Below, in pieces: positions 8,978 through 18,300 of a stretch of DNA of 64,000 nt. The position numbers and the translations under genes are program-made. Numbering within the stretch: position 1 is the stretch's first letter; each line of letters starts with the position of its first letter. A model generated the notes under the pieces. That model made no database searches. It was not told the DNA's origin and worked only from the letters and a program-made list of their open reading frames with translations. Source of the stretch: Bacteroidales bacterium (lineage in GTDB: Bacteria; Bacteroidota; Bacteroidia; Bacteroidales; UBA12077); NCBI GenBank assembly GCA_030637515.1, contig DAOWGM010000002.1, forward strand, positions 1 through 64,000, given 5' to 3'.

Positions 8978-9841
8978 ATGGAATCAGGAAAGAATAATAC
9001 GAAAAGATTACCTCGCTGGATGAAAATGCAGATGCCAAAAGGGGAATCGTATTCCAAAGTAAAAAATACAGTAAAAAAGTATAATTTAAATACAATTTGT
9101 ACAAGTGGTAATTGTCCAAATATTGGTGATTGCTGGAATCGCGGAACAGCAACCTTTATGATTTTAGGCGAAATTTGTACACGTTCATGTAAGTTTTGTG
9201 GAGTAAAAACAGGGAAACCATTGCCTGTAGATTGGGAAGAAACAAATCGAATTGCAGAATCAGTTAAACTAATGAAAGTAAAGCACTGTGTTATTACATC
9301 AGTTGATCGTGATGATTTGGAAGATGGAGGTTCTGCATTTTGGGCAGAAACTATCAAGAAAATAAAAGAAGTAAATCCTGAAACAACTATTGAAACTTTA
9401 ATTCCTGATTTTGATGGAATTGAAGAGAATATTCAAAAGGTAATTGATGCAAAACCAGAGGTTATTTCTCATAATCTGGAAACAGTTGAAAGATTAACTT
9501 CTCAGATAAGAAGCAGAGCAAAATATCAAAGAAGTCTTCAAGTAATAAAACAAATTGCAGATTCCGAATTAGTTGCAAAATCGGGAATTATGCTTGGTCT
9601 TGGTGAAACAGAAGAAGAAATTCTTCAGGTTATGGATGATCTGTTAGCTGTTAGATGTAAAGTTATGACTATTGGTCAGTATCTTGCACCAACACTGGAA
9701 CATATTCCTGTGAAAGAATATATAACTCCTGAAAAGTTTGAAGAGTATCATAAAATCGGTATCGAAAAGGGATTTGACTTTGTTGAAAGCAGTCCTTTGG
9801 TAAGATCATCGTACAGAGCTGAAAATCATGTTTGTTCGTAA
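8978..9841 (+). CDS. lipA: Lipoyl synthase
   Basis: This radical-SAM enzyme inserts two sulfurs into protein-bound octanoyl groups. Both iron-sulfur clusters are readable. C41, C46 and C52 (CTSGNCPNIGDC) bind the auxiliary cluster. C67, C71 and C74 (CTRSCKFC, CX3CX2C) bind the SAM cluster. The C-terminal VRSSYRA block supplies the serine ligand of the auxiliary cluster. The length of 287 residues is normal. A strong Shine-Dalgarno sequence and a promoter precede it. lipB follows after 14 bases, giving a complete de novo lipoylation pair in one operon. recJ comes next in the same direction. Confidence 0.97.
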   Translation: MESGKNNTKRLPRWMKMQMPKGESYSKVKNTVKKYNLNTICTSGNCPNIGDCWNRGTATFMILGEICTRSCKFCGVKTGKPLPVDWEETNRIAESVKLMKVKHCVITSVDRDDLEDGGSAFWAETIKKIKEVNPETTIETLIPDFDGIEENIQKVIDAKPEVISHNLETVERLTSQIRSRAKYQRSLQVIKQIADSELVAKSGIMLGLGETEEEILQVMDDLLAVRCKVMTIGQYLAPTLEHIPVKEYITPEKFEEYHKIGIEKGFDFVESSPLVRSSYRAENHVCS

Positions 9842-9855
9842 TTAGAGGAAAGAAA

Positions 9856-10557
9856 ATGAAGAATGTAAAATTTGAAGATCTTGGTTCTATAGAATATAAA
9901 AATGCGTGGAATTACCAAGAGGAAATCTTTGCTGAATATTTAAAAATAAAAGCAGAAAACAGAGATTTGTATGACGATAAACAAATTGAAATAGAAGGCA
10001 AAGTACTCTTTTGCGAACATCCACATGTTTATACTCTTGGTAAAAGTGGCGAACAAAACAATTTATTAATTAACGATGAGTTTTTAGATAAGATACAAGC
10101 AACATATATTAAAACAAACCGAGGCGGAGATATTACTTATCACGGTCCGGGACAGATTGTTGGATATCCTCTAATTGATCTTGAACGTTTTAATTTGCAG
10201 GTAAAACAATATATTGCTAATTTAGAACAATCAATAATTCTTACTTTAAAAGAGTTTGGAATTGATTCGGAACGATTGCCATTATCAACTGGTGTATGGT
10301 TAGATGTTGGAACAAACAAAGTAAGAAAAATATGTGCAATTGGTGTTAAAGCAAGCAGATTTATTACAATGCATGGATTTGCTTTTAATGTAAACACCAA
10401 TCTCGAATATTTTAATCATATTAACCCTTGTGGATTTGTCGACAAGGGTGTAACATCGATGCAGAAGGAGTTGGGAAAAATGAGGGATATTGAAAAAGTT
10501 AAAGATGTTTTAAAAGAAAAAATGGAAGAAGTATTCGGGATGAATTTAAAAGCGTAA
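9856..10557 (+). CDS. lipB: Octanoyl-[acyl-carrier-protein]:protein N-octanoyltransferase
   Basis: It transfers octanoyl groups from acyl carrier protein to lipoyl domains, providing the substrate for LipA. Family blocks are NRGGDITYHGPGQIVGYPLIDL, KICAIGVKASRFITMHGFAFNV (with the conserved lysine) and the catalytic cysteine in NHINPCGF. I place the start at 9856 (MKNVKFEDL, 233 residues), because AGAGGA lies six bases upstream of it. An in-frame ATG at 9832 would overlap the lipA end and add eight residues that do not look like the family. It is co-transcribed with lipA. Confidence 0.95.
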   Translation: MKNVKFEDLGSIEYKNAWNYQEEIFAEYLKIKAENRDLYDDKQIEIEGKVLFCEHPHVYTLGKSGEQNNLLINDEFLDKIQATYIKTNRGGDITYHGPGQIVGYPLIDLERFNLQVKQYIANLEQSIILTLKEFGIDSERLPLSTGVWLDVGTNKVRKICAIGVKASRFITMHGFAFNVNTNLEYFNHINPCGFVDKGVTSMQKELGKMRDIEKVKDVLKEKMEEVFGMNLKA

Positions 10558-10575
10558 AAAATATGAAAACTATAT

Positions 10576-12309
10576 ATGGAAAAAAGATGGGTGCTAAAGA
10601 AGCAAGGAGAAAAAGAAGTAAATGAAAAACTGGCAAACGAACTAAATATAGACCCTGCACTGGCAAATCTCTTAACACAAAGAGGTGTCAGTACGTTTGA
10701 TCAGGCTAAAGCTTTTTTTCGTCCTGAAATCGATGACTTGCACGATCCTTTCTTAATGAAAGACATGGATTTGGCAATTGAACGCATCGGGAAAGCAATT
10801 CAAAATAACGAGAATATTCTTATTTATGGCGATTATGATGTTGATGGAACAACTTCAGTTGCGTTGGTATATTCCTTTTTAAAAGAGTTTTACCCGAATG
10901 TAGGATTTTATGTTCCCGACAGATACAGTGAGGGTTATGGGATATCTTTACAGGGAGTACAGTTTGCTCAGGATAATGAATTTTCTTTAGTAATTGCTCT
11001 TGATTGTGGTATAAAAGCCAACGAAAAAATAGATTACGCTCGAAGTAATGGTATCGATTTTATTATTTGCGATCACCATTTTCCAGGCGATGAATTACCA
11101 AATGCAGTTGCCGTTTTAGATCCTAAAAGAAATGATTGTACATATCCATTTGAAGATCTTTCGGGCTGTGGAGTTGGGTTTAAGCTAATTCAGGGTTATG
11201 CTCAAGTAAATAACATTCCTTTTGAAAAGATAATGCCATATCTTGATTTGGTCGTTGTAAGTATTGCTTCTGATATTGTTCCGATTATTGATGAAAACAG
11301 AACATTAGCTCATTTTGGTTTAATTCAGTTGAATGCAAATCCTTGCCAAGGATTAAAATCGATTATTATTCTTGCAGGCTTAACAGATAAAAGTATTGCC
11401 ATTGAAGATATTGTTTTTAAAATTGGACCACGTATAAACGCTGCTGGAAGAATGGAATCGGCTGACAAAGCGGTTGAGCTACTTTTATCCGATAATGCCA
11501 GACAAGCCAAGGTTGTTGCTAATAGTGTTAATTATTTTAATGATGCACGAAAAAACATTGATCGTAGCATAACTCAGGATGCGCTGAGTGTGCTTGCAGG
11601 AGATCAGGAATTGAGAGAAAAGAAAGCAACCGTTTTATATAATTCAAATTGGCATAAAGGAGTAGTTGGTATTGTTGCTTCTCGATTAATTGAGACATAT
11701 TATCGTCCAACAATTATATTAACTTCATCAAATGGATTAGCAACAGGATCAGCACGTTCTGTGGTAGGATTTGATATTTATCAAGCTATTGAACATTGCA
11801 GCGATTTGTTAGAAAATTTTGGCGGACATATGTATGCTGCAGGATTAACATTGCAAATCGACAATGTACCTGAGTTTACAAAGCGTTTTGAGAATTATGT
11901 GAGCGAGAATATAAGCGATGAGCTTTTAATTCCACAAGTTGATATTGATGCTGAACTTGAATTGAGTAAAATTGCCCCGAAATTTTACCGTATTCTGAAA
12001 CAATTTCAACCTTTTGGACCAGGAAATATGGCTCCGGTTTTTATTACACAAAATGTTGCCGATAATGGCGAAGGAAGAATTGTTGGTTTAACCAAAGAGC
12101 ACCTTAAATTATCACTTATTCAGGAAGATGATCCGTTTAAAAAATATCCTGCAATAGCATTTCAACAAGCAAATTTGTTTGAATTTATTCAGTCAGGTGA
12201 TTTCTTTGATATATGTTATGCGGTTGATGAAAACTGTTATCGCGGAGTTTCAACACTACAACTAAATATTAAGGACATTAAGGTAAATAGTAAAATAGAA
12301 GTTAATTAA
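10576..12309 (+). CDS. recJ: Single-stranded-DNA-specific exonuclease RecJ
   Basis: This 5'-3' single-strand DNA exonuclease acts in recombination and mismatch repair. The DHH-family motifs are present: LIYGDYDVDGTTS (D86, D88, D90 bind metal), the DHH signature in IICDHHFPGDE, and VVSIASDIVP. The DHHA1 domain follows, with NWHKGVVGIVASRL and the LENFGGHMYAAGL glycine-rich block, and then a C-terminal OB-type domain. The length of 577 residues is full. It starts 18 bases after lipB and ends one base before the stop of the convergent beta-barrel gene, with no terminator hairpin between them. Confidence 0.96.
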   Translation: MEKRWVLKKQGEKEVNEKLANELNIDPALANLLTQRGVSTFDQAKAFFRPEIDDLHDPFLMKDMDLAIERIGKAIQNNENILIYGDYDVDGTTSVALVYSFLKEFYPNVGFYVPDRYSEGYGISLQGVQFAQDNEFSLVIALDCGIKANEKIDYARSNGIDFIICDHHFPGDELPNAVAVLDPKRNDCTYPFEDLSGCGVGFKLIQGYAQVNNIPFEKIMPYLDLVVVSIASDIVPIIDENRTLAHFGLIQLNANPCQGLKSIIILAGLTDKSIAIEDIVFKIGPRINAAGRMESADKAVELLLSDNARQAKVVANSVNYFNDARKNIDRSITQDALSVLAGDQELREKKATVLYNSNWHKGVVGIVASRLIETYYRPTIILTSSNGLATGSARSVVGFDIYQAIEHCSDLLENFGGHMYAAGLTLQIDNVPEFTKRFENYVSENISDELLIPQVDIDAELELSKIAPKFYRILKQFQPFGPGNMAPVFITQNVADNGEGRIVGLTKEHLKLSLIQEDDPFKKYPAIAFQQANLFEFIQSGDFFDICYAVDENCYRGVSTLQLNIKDIKVNSKIEVN

Positions 12310-12310
12310 A

Positions 12311-14389
12311 TTACAACCTTATTCTTAGCTGAACTTTAACTTCTGATTTAGTATTGCCATTAATTTGAGTTAATCCTGAAGAAATTTCATCTGTGTCTGA
12401 AAAGTAGGTTTGAGAATAACGTAACCAGATATCCATATTTTTTCCTACAGAATATTTTAGATTGAAATAAGTTCTGGTTCCTTTTGAATAATATGCCGGA
12501 ATAGAAAATGCATATAAAATATCACTTTCGTAAGCATAAATACGTGCATAGTACGAATCTGTTTCGAAGATAGCAAAGCGCATATTTAATGATAAAGGAA
12601 TCTTTTTAAAATCATAAAAAACATCCTGATAAATCATATAACCATAATCGGTACTTTCTGATTCTTCTTTAAATGCAGCAGTCTCAACTCTATTTTTTAA
12701 TGAAAGTTGATCATTTATTCGATAAGAAATATGATAACGTAATTTGAGAAGATTCTGGTAGCTTAATTCATCAACTCCTGATTCAGTTAATTTATTCCCT
12801 AATTTTTCTTCATTTTTTATTCTTACATACATACTTAAATTTCGGGTAGGAGTATAATCTGTTTGTACAAACCACTCATAACCTGTTGAAGGAGCATCAA
12901 CGCCTGTTTTTATCCAAGGGAACTCATAAGTGTCGAAATATGCTGTTACCATCCAGTGTTTTATCGGATGTAACTCAAGTCCAAAGTAAAGACCAGACTC
13001 ATTGCTGGTTCCTGAAGCTTCGGCAAATCCATTTGCATAGTTTGCCTGATAATTCTTATCATAATGCCTGTGCATTGCAGAGAAAGAAACTTGTGGTGCC
13101 AAATTCACAAGAAAACCATTCAAAAAAGCTTTCCCTCCATTTGCACTTATTGCTTCTTCTCCAAAGAAACTAAAATCACCTAATCCAAATTGATAATCCA
13201 TACCAATATTGGAGTTTTCATTTCCTTGAAATTTAAATTGATTTTCAGGTGTAGTATCTTTTAATAAATCAGTACTGTATTTGTAATTTACACCGGTTAT
13301 TCCAATCTTGAATTTAGAATGGTTAAATGAAATATTTCCTCCTATAATTTGTTCACCAATAGCATCTTTATCGATTATTTCTGAAGGAACAGAATGGTAA
13401 CCCGAATTCTGAAACGAAGATACACTTGCAATTTCGTTATCAATGCTATCTTGAATATTAGCATCAATTTTCTTGTTTGAATAGAAAACTGTAAAATCAA
13501 TATTTTTAACAGAAATGGTTGTTCCTGCACCACGCATAAACACATTTTCGTTAGTTGATGAGTATTTTCTTAATCCTTGTGCTTTTTTCCTAATGTTTAG
13601 AACATAGGGTGTTTTTGAAAAACCCATATCAGACCATAAAACCAAACCTTGCCCGAACTTAGCTTCGAAATCTCCAAGTGTAAGTGTTTTAACAAAACCA
13701 AAATTATTTAACTGTAAATGAGCAGAATAATAATCAAAGCCATTTTTATTATTTCCACTAAAAAACTCTTCCCCAGGATCTTTTTCAGCTGTAATTCCCC
13801 AGTAAATCTTGTTTTTGTAATTGTATTTATATTTGGTGTAAATTTTATAGGAGCTTCCAAGGTATCGTGAGTTTGGACTTTTTAAAAGGTCCGAATCGGA
13901 AATTGAACTGTATCCAACTTGTTCTTCCAACACTTCCTGCCCACGTAAAAATAACTGATGATTGCCATATTTTAGTGCATTTTTCACCTTAAAATGATCA
14001 TCTGCTTTTATTCCAGAAACACTTACAAAAGGTAAAATCTTGTTAACATCGGCAACAGTAAATCCATAAACTAACTGAAGTTCATATATAGATAACATCT
14101 GACCATTTCTTTTAACATAATCGAGCAAGCTTTTTATCTGAAAATCATTTAATATCTGAAGCTTTTCAAAATCTTCCAGTGTAGCTGTATTTATATTAAG
14201 CGGATTATTTAAAAAGTAATTTAAATCTTCGTATAAACTGGTGTAATCTAATTCTGAGTCTGTGCTACCAGCAATTTCTTCAATTAAATCTTCCAGCGAA
14301 GGATCTTTTTGAGCCATAGTATTTAAACTCAAAAAGAGCATAAATAGGATGAGTACACTATTTCTTATGCGGAAGATTCTAAAACCCAT
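12311..14389 (-). CDS. Outer-membrane beta-barrel protein with N-terminal helix-hairpin-helix motifs
   Basis: The 692-residue protein has a signal peptide (cleavage after NTMAQ). An acidic helical stretch follows, then two helix-hairpin-helix (HhH) segments: LNINTATLEDFEKLQILNDF (about residues 58-77) and SIYELQLVYGFTVADVNKIL (about 95-114). The remaining 570 residues are alternating beta strands rich in aromatic residues, ending in a terminal strand VKVQLRIRL, as expected of an outer-membrane barrel. HhH motifs of the ComEA type usually bind DNA. Here they would sit in the periplasm. The function is unknown to me. It overlaps the upstream barrel gene by 11 bases, so the two are co-expressed. 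Confidence 0.75.
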   Translation of the reverse strand: MGFRIFRIRNSVLILFMLFLSLNTMAQKDPSLEDLIEEIAGSTDSELDYTSLYEDLNYFLNNPLNINTATLEDFEKLQILNDFQIKSLLDYVKRNGQMLSIYELQLVYGFTVADVNKILPFVSVSGIKADDHFKVKNALKYGNHQLFLRGQEVLEEQVGYSSISDSDLLKSPNSRYLGSSYKIYTKYKYNYKNKIYWGITAEKDPGEEFFSGNNKNGFDYYSAHLQLNNFGFVKTLTLGDFEAKFGQGLVLWSDMGFSKTPYVLNIRKKAQGLRKYSSTNENVFMRGAGTTISVKNIDFTVFYSNKKIDANIQDSIDNEIASVSSFQNSGYHSVPSEIIDKDAIGEQIIGGNISFNHSKFKIGITGVNYKYSTDLLKDTTPENQFKFQGNENSNIGMDYQFGLGDFSFFGEEAISANGGKAFLNGFLVNLAPQVSFSAMHRHYDKNYQANYANGFAEASGTSNESGLYFGLELHPIKHWMVTAYFDTYEFPWIKTGVDAPSTGYEWFVQTDYTPTRNLSMYVRIKNEEKLGNKLTESGVDELSYQNLLKLRYHISYRINDQLSLKNRVETAAFKEESESTDYGYMIYQDVFYDFKKIPLSLNMRFAIFETDSYYARIYAYESDILYAFSIPAYYSKGTRTYFNLKYSVGKNMDIWLRYSQTYFSDTDEISSGLTQINGNTKSEVKVQLRIRL

Positions 14390-15200
14390 AACTTAAAGTA
14401 AATGATGGCGTAAATCCTAAAGTCTGATGTTTAACAAAACCAACATGCGCATTTATTTTCTGATAATGAAAACCCGCTCCGAATGAATATTTTGCCGGAT
14501 TGGTCGAAATTCCTGCCTGAAGTGAAACATATTCAATTAATTTATAATCGAATCCGGCTTTAAATCTGGCTTCTTGGTTTATATCTTTTTCAGTTCCCAC
14601 AGCAAATAAAACTTTCTCAGAAAATAAATAACTTACTCCAAGATTAAAAATGGTTGGTATTTCTTCTTCGCCCATTTTACTTCGCGACGGATTGTAAACA
14701 TGGGCACCAATAAATAAATTATCAATGGGTTGAGAAAGAATTCCAACTTCAAAATTAACAGCATTAGCCGAACCATAATTACCGGCAATCTGGGTATGTA
14801 AATAATTTAATTGCAAACCGACAGAAAAGTATTTTGAGAAACTTCTTCCGAATGACAGCCCGGCTTGCATTTCATTGTATTGCGAATATCCGTAGTAAGA
14901 ATAAGATGCACCAATAGTTCCTGTTTTTGTTGGTAAAGCAAAAGCCATGCCTTGTAAGTTTTGTTCTTTTATATATCCCGACTGATGAAAAATTCCCACT
15001 GAAATGTTCTCTAAGTAACCCAAGCCAGCCTGATTGTGATATACAGACCAGATATCGGCAAGGGTAACCGAGGTATTAGCCATTGCAGCAGATCTGCCTT
15101 CTTCAATTCCTTGATTCTGAATTGAAAATGCCTGACTGAAACTTAAAAAGCAGATTGAAAATATGAATAATAAGCTTTTATATAAGGATCTAATTCTCAT
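14379..15200 (-). CDS. Outer-membrane beta-barrel protein, PorV/PorQ-like fold
   Basis: About 273 residues with a signal peptide (MRIRSLYKSLLFIFSICFLSFSQAFS). The start of the mature protein, GIEEGRSAAMANTSVTLADIWSVYHNQAGLGYL, resembles the N-terminus of PorV/PorQ/FadL-type barrels, in which a mostly helical segment meets the barrel mouth. The rest is amphipathic strands ending in FTLSYGF. I chose the ATG at 15200, since the upstream in-frame ATG (15227) would put a polar stretch before the signal peptide. It is the first gene of an operon with the HhH-barrel protein, overlapping it by 11 bases. A transport role is possible but the substrate is unknown. Confidence 0.75.
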   Translation of the reverse strand: MRIRSLYKSLLFIFSICFLSFSQAFSIQNQGIEEGRSAAMANTSVTLADIWSVYHNQAGLGYLENISVGIFHQSGYIKEQNLQGMAFALPTKTGTIGASYSYYGYSQYNEMQAGLSFGRSFSKYFSVGLQLNYLHTQIAGNYGSANAVNFEVGILSQPIDNLFIGAHVYNPSRSKMGEEEIPTIFNLGVSYLFSEKVLFAVGTEKDINQEARFKAGFDYKLIEYVSLQAGISTNPAKYSFGAGFHYQKINAHVGFVKHQTLGFTPSFTLSYGF

Positions 15201-15333
15201 GCTAAATCGGTTTAAAAAACAGGTCATGAAGATACAATAAATTCATAAGTATAAAATGAATCTAAAATGAATTAGCAAAATGATCTAATTATATATAGGA
15301 TTTAGAAAAAAAGACTAACCTGAATTTTGGGTA

Positions 15334-15364
15334 TAAAAAAAGGAGAAATAATCTCCCTTTTTTT
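15334..15364. terminator. Terminator of the detached purE end
   Basis: GGAGA (15342-15346) pairs with TCTCC (15352-15356), flanked by A and T runs on both sides. On the minus strand it directly follows the stop codon of the purE remnant at 15363, as a native purE terminator would. The rest of 15201-15558 outside this and the remnant shows no gene. Confidence 0.75.
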
Positions 15365-15412
15365 AATTCACTTTATACTGATATTTAATTTTCGCCAAAT
15401 CTTCGTTTGCTT
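15363..15412 (-). pseudogene. Detached copy of the purE 3' end (last 15 codons and stop)
   Basis: Read on the minus strand, these bases encode ANEDLAKIKYQYKVN and a stop. Intact purE at 18301 ends ANEELAKIKFQYKTN and a stop. Over 50 bases there are 8 mismatches. Four of the seven changed codons are synonymous, and the other three give similar or tolerated residues. The copies therefore diverged as functional coding sequence before one was detached. Similarity stops upstream of the alanine codon, where this copy has an in-frame TAA. Thirteen bases (15400-15412 and 18338-18350) are identical at the inner edge. Both copies have the same orientation and flank a 2.9-kb segment. Confidence 0.8.
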
Positions 15413-15558
15413 ACACTCCTTACATAAATATGTTTTATAACACAGTTTTTACAGGGTCACCTTTTATGTATTTCGGGAATTAATATATGGAGGCATAGTT
15501 CTTTTTGAAATTTTGTTTAAATTTATTTGATAATTATTAAACCTAAAAATTAAAATTT

Positions 15559-16050
15559 ATGAGAAACTTAAGTAAAATTCTATTCCTGTGCGGAATAATT
15601 GTTTTTACGGCTTTTAGCTGTGAAGAAGAAAACAATTCAGATGAGAATATTATTCCATTGAGTGAAGTCACTATTAATGAAAGTTATTTGCAATTATCAC
15701 TGGTGGAAACTAAGTGGAAACTAATAGGTTTTGGAAATTATACTTCTAACACCCTAAAAAAGGCTGAACCCGAAGGAGATAGTTGTTATATTTTACACTT
15801 TCATCTTGACAATAAAATAACGGGTTGGACTTCAACCAATAAAATTGGAGGCTCTTACCAACTGAATATTTCATCTCAAGAACTGATATTTAGCTATTTT
15901 GGGGGTGCTGAAATTAACGAACTTTTTGATGGCAACGATTATGTTGATGCAATACACCAAGTACACTCGTACGAAATTACGAACAAGGGTTTAGCTCTCT
16001 ATTATGACAATCAAACACTTTTTTTACTCTTTAAGCCCTTAGAACAATGA
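15559..16050 (+). CDS. META/HslJ-like lipoprotein
   Basis: The 163-residue product has a lipoprotein signal ending in the lipobox FTAFSC, followed by an acidic stretch (EEENNSDEN) typical of surface-exposed Bacteroidota lipoproteins. The core runs from VETKWKLIGF through the strands CYILHFHLDNKITG and GGSYQLNISSQELIFSY to a C-terminal strand LFLLFKPL. This pattern resembles the META (HslJ/DUF306) domain. The match is by pattern and is moderate. Its stop overlaps the start of the downstream protease gene (ATGA at 16047-16050), so the two are translationally coupled. It is the first gene of the islet bounded by the purE repeat. Confidence 0.65.
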   Translation: MRNLSKILFLCGIIVFTAFSCEEENNSDENIIPLSEVTINESYLQLSLVETKWKLIGFGNYTSNTLKKAEPEGDSCYILHFHLDNKITGWTSTNKIGGSYQLNISSQELIFSYFGGAEINELFDGNDYVDAIHQVHSYEITNKGLALYYDNQTLFLLFKPLEQ

Positions 16051-18249
16051 AAAATATACTTTTTGTTTTAGCGTTGAATCTTATATTTCTTGTAAGCAAT
16101 GCACAAATAAGCACTCATGAGTTACCTGTAAGTTTTAAGTATGATATTGATAAATTGAGCGAAACCTCGGTAAGTTCTAAAAAACTACCTTATTTGGACT
16201 TTCAGAAGTTAGATAAGGAAGATCTACAGGATGAAAAAAATGGAATACCTCCTCGTTTCGGGTATCGGCAAAAGGTAGATTATTCCATTAATAATTCAGG
16301 AACATGGCACACCTTACCCAACGGTGATAAGATTTGGTGTTTAAATATCGCTTGTCCTGGTGCTCTTTCAATAAATTTACTGTATAGTAAATTTTGGTTA
16401 CCCGAAAGGGGAAAGCTTTTTATTTACAGTAATGACAAAAAGCATGCAATAGGAGCTTTTACTTCGATTAATAATAAAGGAAGTAAAGAAAACATACTTG
16501 GATTTGCCACAGGTTTGGTTTATAGTGATAAAATTACAGTAGAATATTATCAACCCAAAAATATTGAAGAGCAAGCTATTATTTCTATTGATTATGTTGT
16601 ACACGGATACAGATATATAAATCTGCCTGAGAATAGAAGTTTGGGCAATTCAGGCGATTGCCAGGTAAATGTAAACTGCCCCGAAGGTAATGGTTGGAAT
16701 AATGAAAAAAAAGCAATAGCACTTATTTTGGTAAATGGTAATAGGTATTGTACAGGTTCGTTGGTAAATACTACAGCCAATGATTTACGTCCATTATTTC
16801 TTACTGCTGATCATTGTTTAGGTGGATGGGGAAATGATTATATCAAGTATGATGCTGTAACGAATCCGAATTTAAATCATTATTCTTTCTATTGGCATTA
16901 CGAACATCATGCTTGTTCAAATAGTAGTACAGAACCTCCAATATACTCAACTGTTGGAGCAACAGTAGTAGCCAATAATTCTACATCGGATTTTGCCTTA
17001 TTAAGATTAACTGAAAATCCTTTGTATAACCCAAATATTACCCCTTACTATCTGGGGTGGGACAGATCTAGTAATTCGGGAACAGGAGGTATAGGTATTC
17101 ATCATCCGGCGGGAGATGTAAAAAAATGCTACTTATACGATTACTCCGGAAACATCTAATTGTTTTTACTCAGGTAATTCCAACTTTTGGAAAGTAAATT
17201 GGATTTCAACATTAAATGGCCATTCTGTAACAGAAGGAGGTTCTTCCGGCTCTCCACTAATTAACAATAATCATAAATTGATTGGACAGCTTTATGGCTC
17301 TGGTCCCTTATGCCTTAACCCTAATTGTTCAAATCCCTCTGAAGATATTGGAAATTACGGAAAATTCAGCAGCTCATGGACAGGTAACGGAGCAAGTGAT
17401 AATCGTCGCCGGTTAGATCATTGGTTAGACCCTGTTGGAACAAATCCTACAACACTTAATGGCAGGAGAATTTCATACATCTCCGGTCCATCCGTCAGCT
17501 GCTTTCCAAATAATACTACATTCACCCTTAATAACCGCCCTTCGGGTACAACTGTAAACTGGACAAAAAGCAGCAATTTGTCTTATGTTAGCGGGCATGG
17601 AACAAATAGTTATGTAGTTGAGGCGCTAAATCCAACTTCTGGCAGTTCTGGTTGGGTAAAAGTAGAAATCTCAGATGCACAAGGAAATTCTATAACTCTT
17701 GAGAAAGATTTATGGGTAGGAGAATTAGGTGAGCTTACTATTATTTCACCAAGTGTTGCATATGGTGAAAGCGATTTTTCTGTCTTTGCAAACCCAGAAT
17801 CTCCATTTATTAATTATAATTGGAGTGTAAGTGGTGCAGATATTGTTTCTGGACAAGGAACTGATGAATTAAGACTAAGTTCAGAATGTGGGAATATGGT
17901 TGTTGTTAGTTGTACTGCTTCAGTTTGTGGTTCTTCTGATAATGCTTTCAAAAAAATACGTATGGAATGTGATAATCCAGCCATTATTCCTGGCCTTCTA
18001 AGTGTTATTCCTAATCCGGCAGATGATTATATTGAAGTGTTTATAGAAAATTTGGCTGAAGAGGAATATTTAAATACGGAAAAGTTACATATAAAACTTA
18101 TAAATAACAGATCAACACCTGTTTATAATGGAACTACTCAACAAAAGAAATTCCAAATAAATACAAGTAATTTTCCAGAAGGTTTATATTATTTAGTTGT
18201 ACAGTATAAAGATCAAAAATATACAAGTACAATATTAATTTCACATTAA
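16047..18249 (+). pseudogene. T9SS-sorted trypsin/lysyl-endopeptidase-like serine protease, split by a frameshift
   Basis: Two reading frames together form one secreted protease of about 730 residues. The first frame (16047-17159) has a signal peptide, a prodomain, and the protease start CPEGNGWNNEKKA, with H256 in LTADHC and D315 in SDFALLRL. It runs out at IHHPAGDVKK. Dropping one base in the A7 run at 17121-17127 restores the second frame: NATYTITPETSN, then the catalytic serine (codon 17245-17247) in GGSSGSPL. PKD/Ig-like strands follow, and a C-terminal T9SS type-A sorting domain (SVIPNPADDYIEV to the end at 18249). As written the gene makes no active enzyme. The cause may be a real mutation, slippage at the A run, or a sequence error. 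ATGA coupling to the lipoprotein suggests joint expression. Confidence 0.85.
17121..17127 (+). other. Frameshift site: run of seven A in the protease gene
   Basis: The aspartate histidine-side half and the serine half of the protease join in frame only if one A is removed here. A ribosomal +1 step or a six-A transcript would have the same effect. Confidence 0.75.
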
Positions 18250-18259
18250 AACCTAAAAA

Positions 18260-18288
18260 AACATCCGAAGAATTTATCTTCGGATGTT
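18260..18288. terminator. Bidirectional intrinsic terminator between protease and purE
   Basis: AACATCCGAAGA (18260-18271) pairs perfectly with TCTTCGGATGTT (18277-18288) around an ATTTA loop, with A and T runs outside. It can end both the protease transcript and the convergent purE transcript. Confidence 0.9.
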
Positions 18289-18300
18289 TTTACTTTTACT

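Noticed and set aside
17121-17127. Programmed ribosomal frameshifting in the protease gene
   Set aside because: No known +1 shift signal (slow codon plus upstream stimulator) is visible. A simple indel or slippage at the A run explains it with fewer assumptions.
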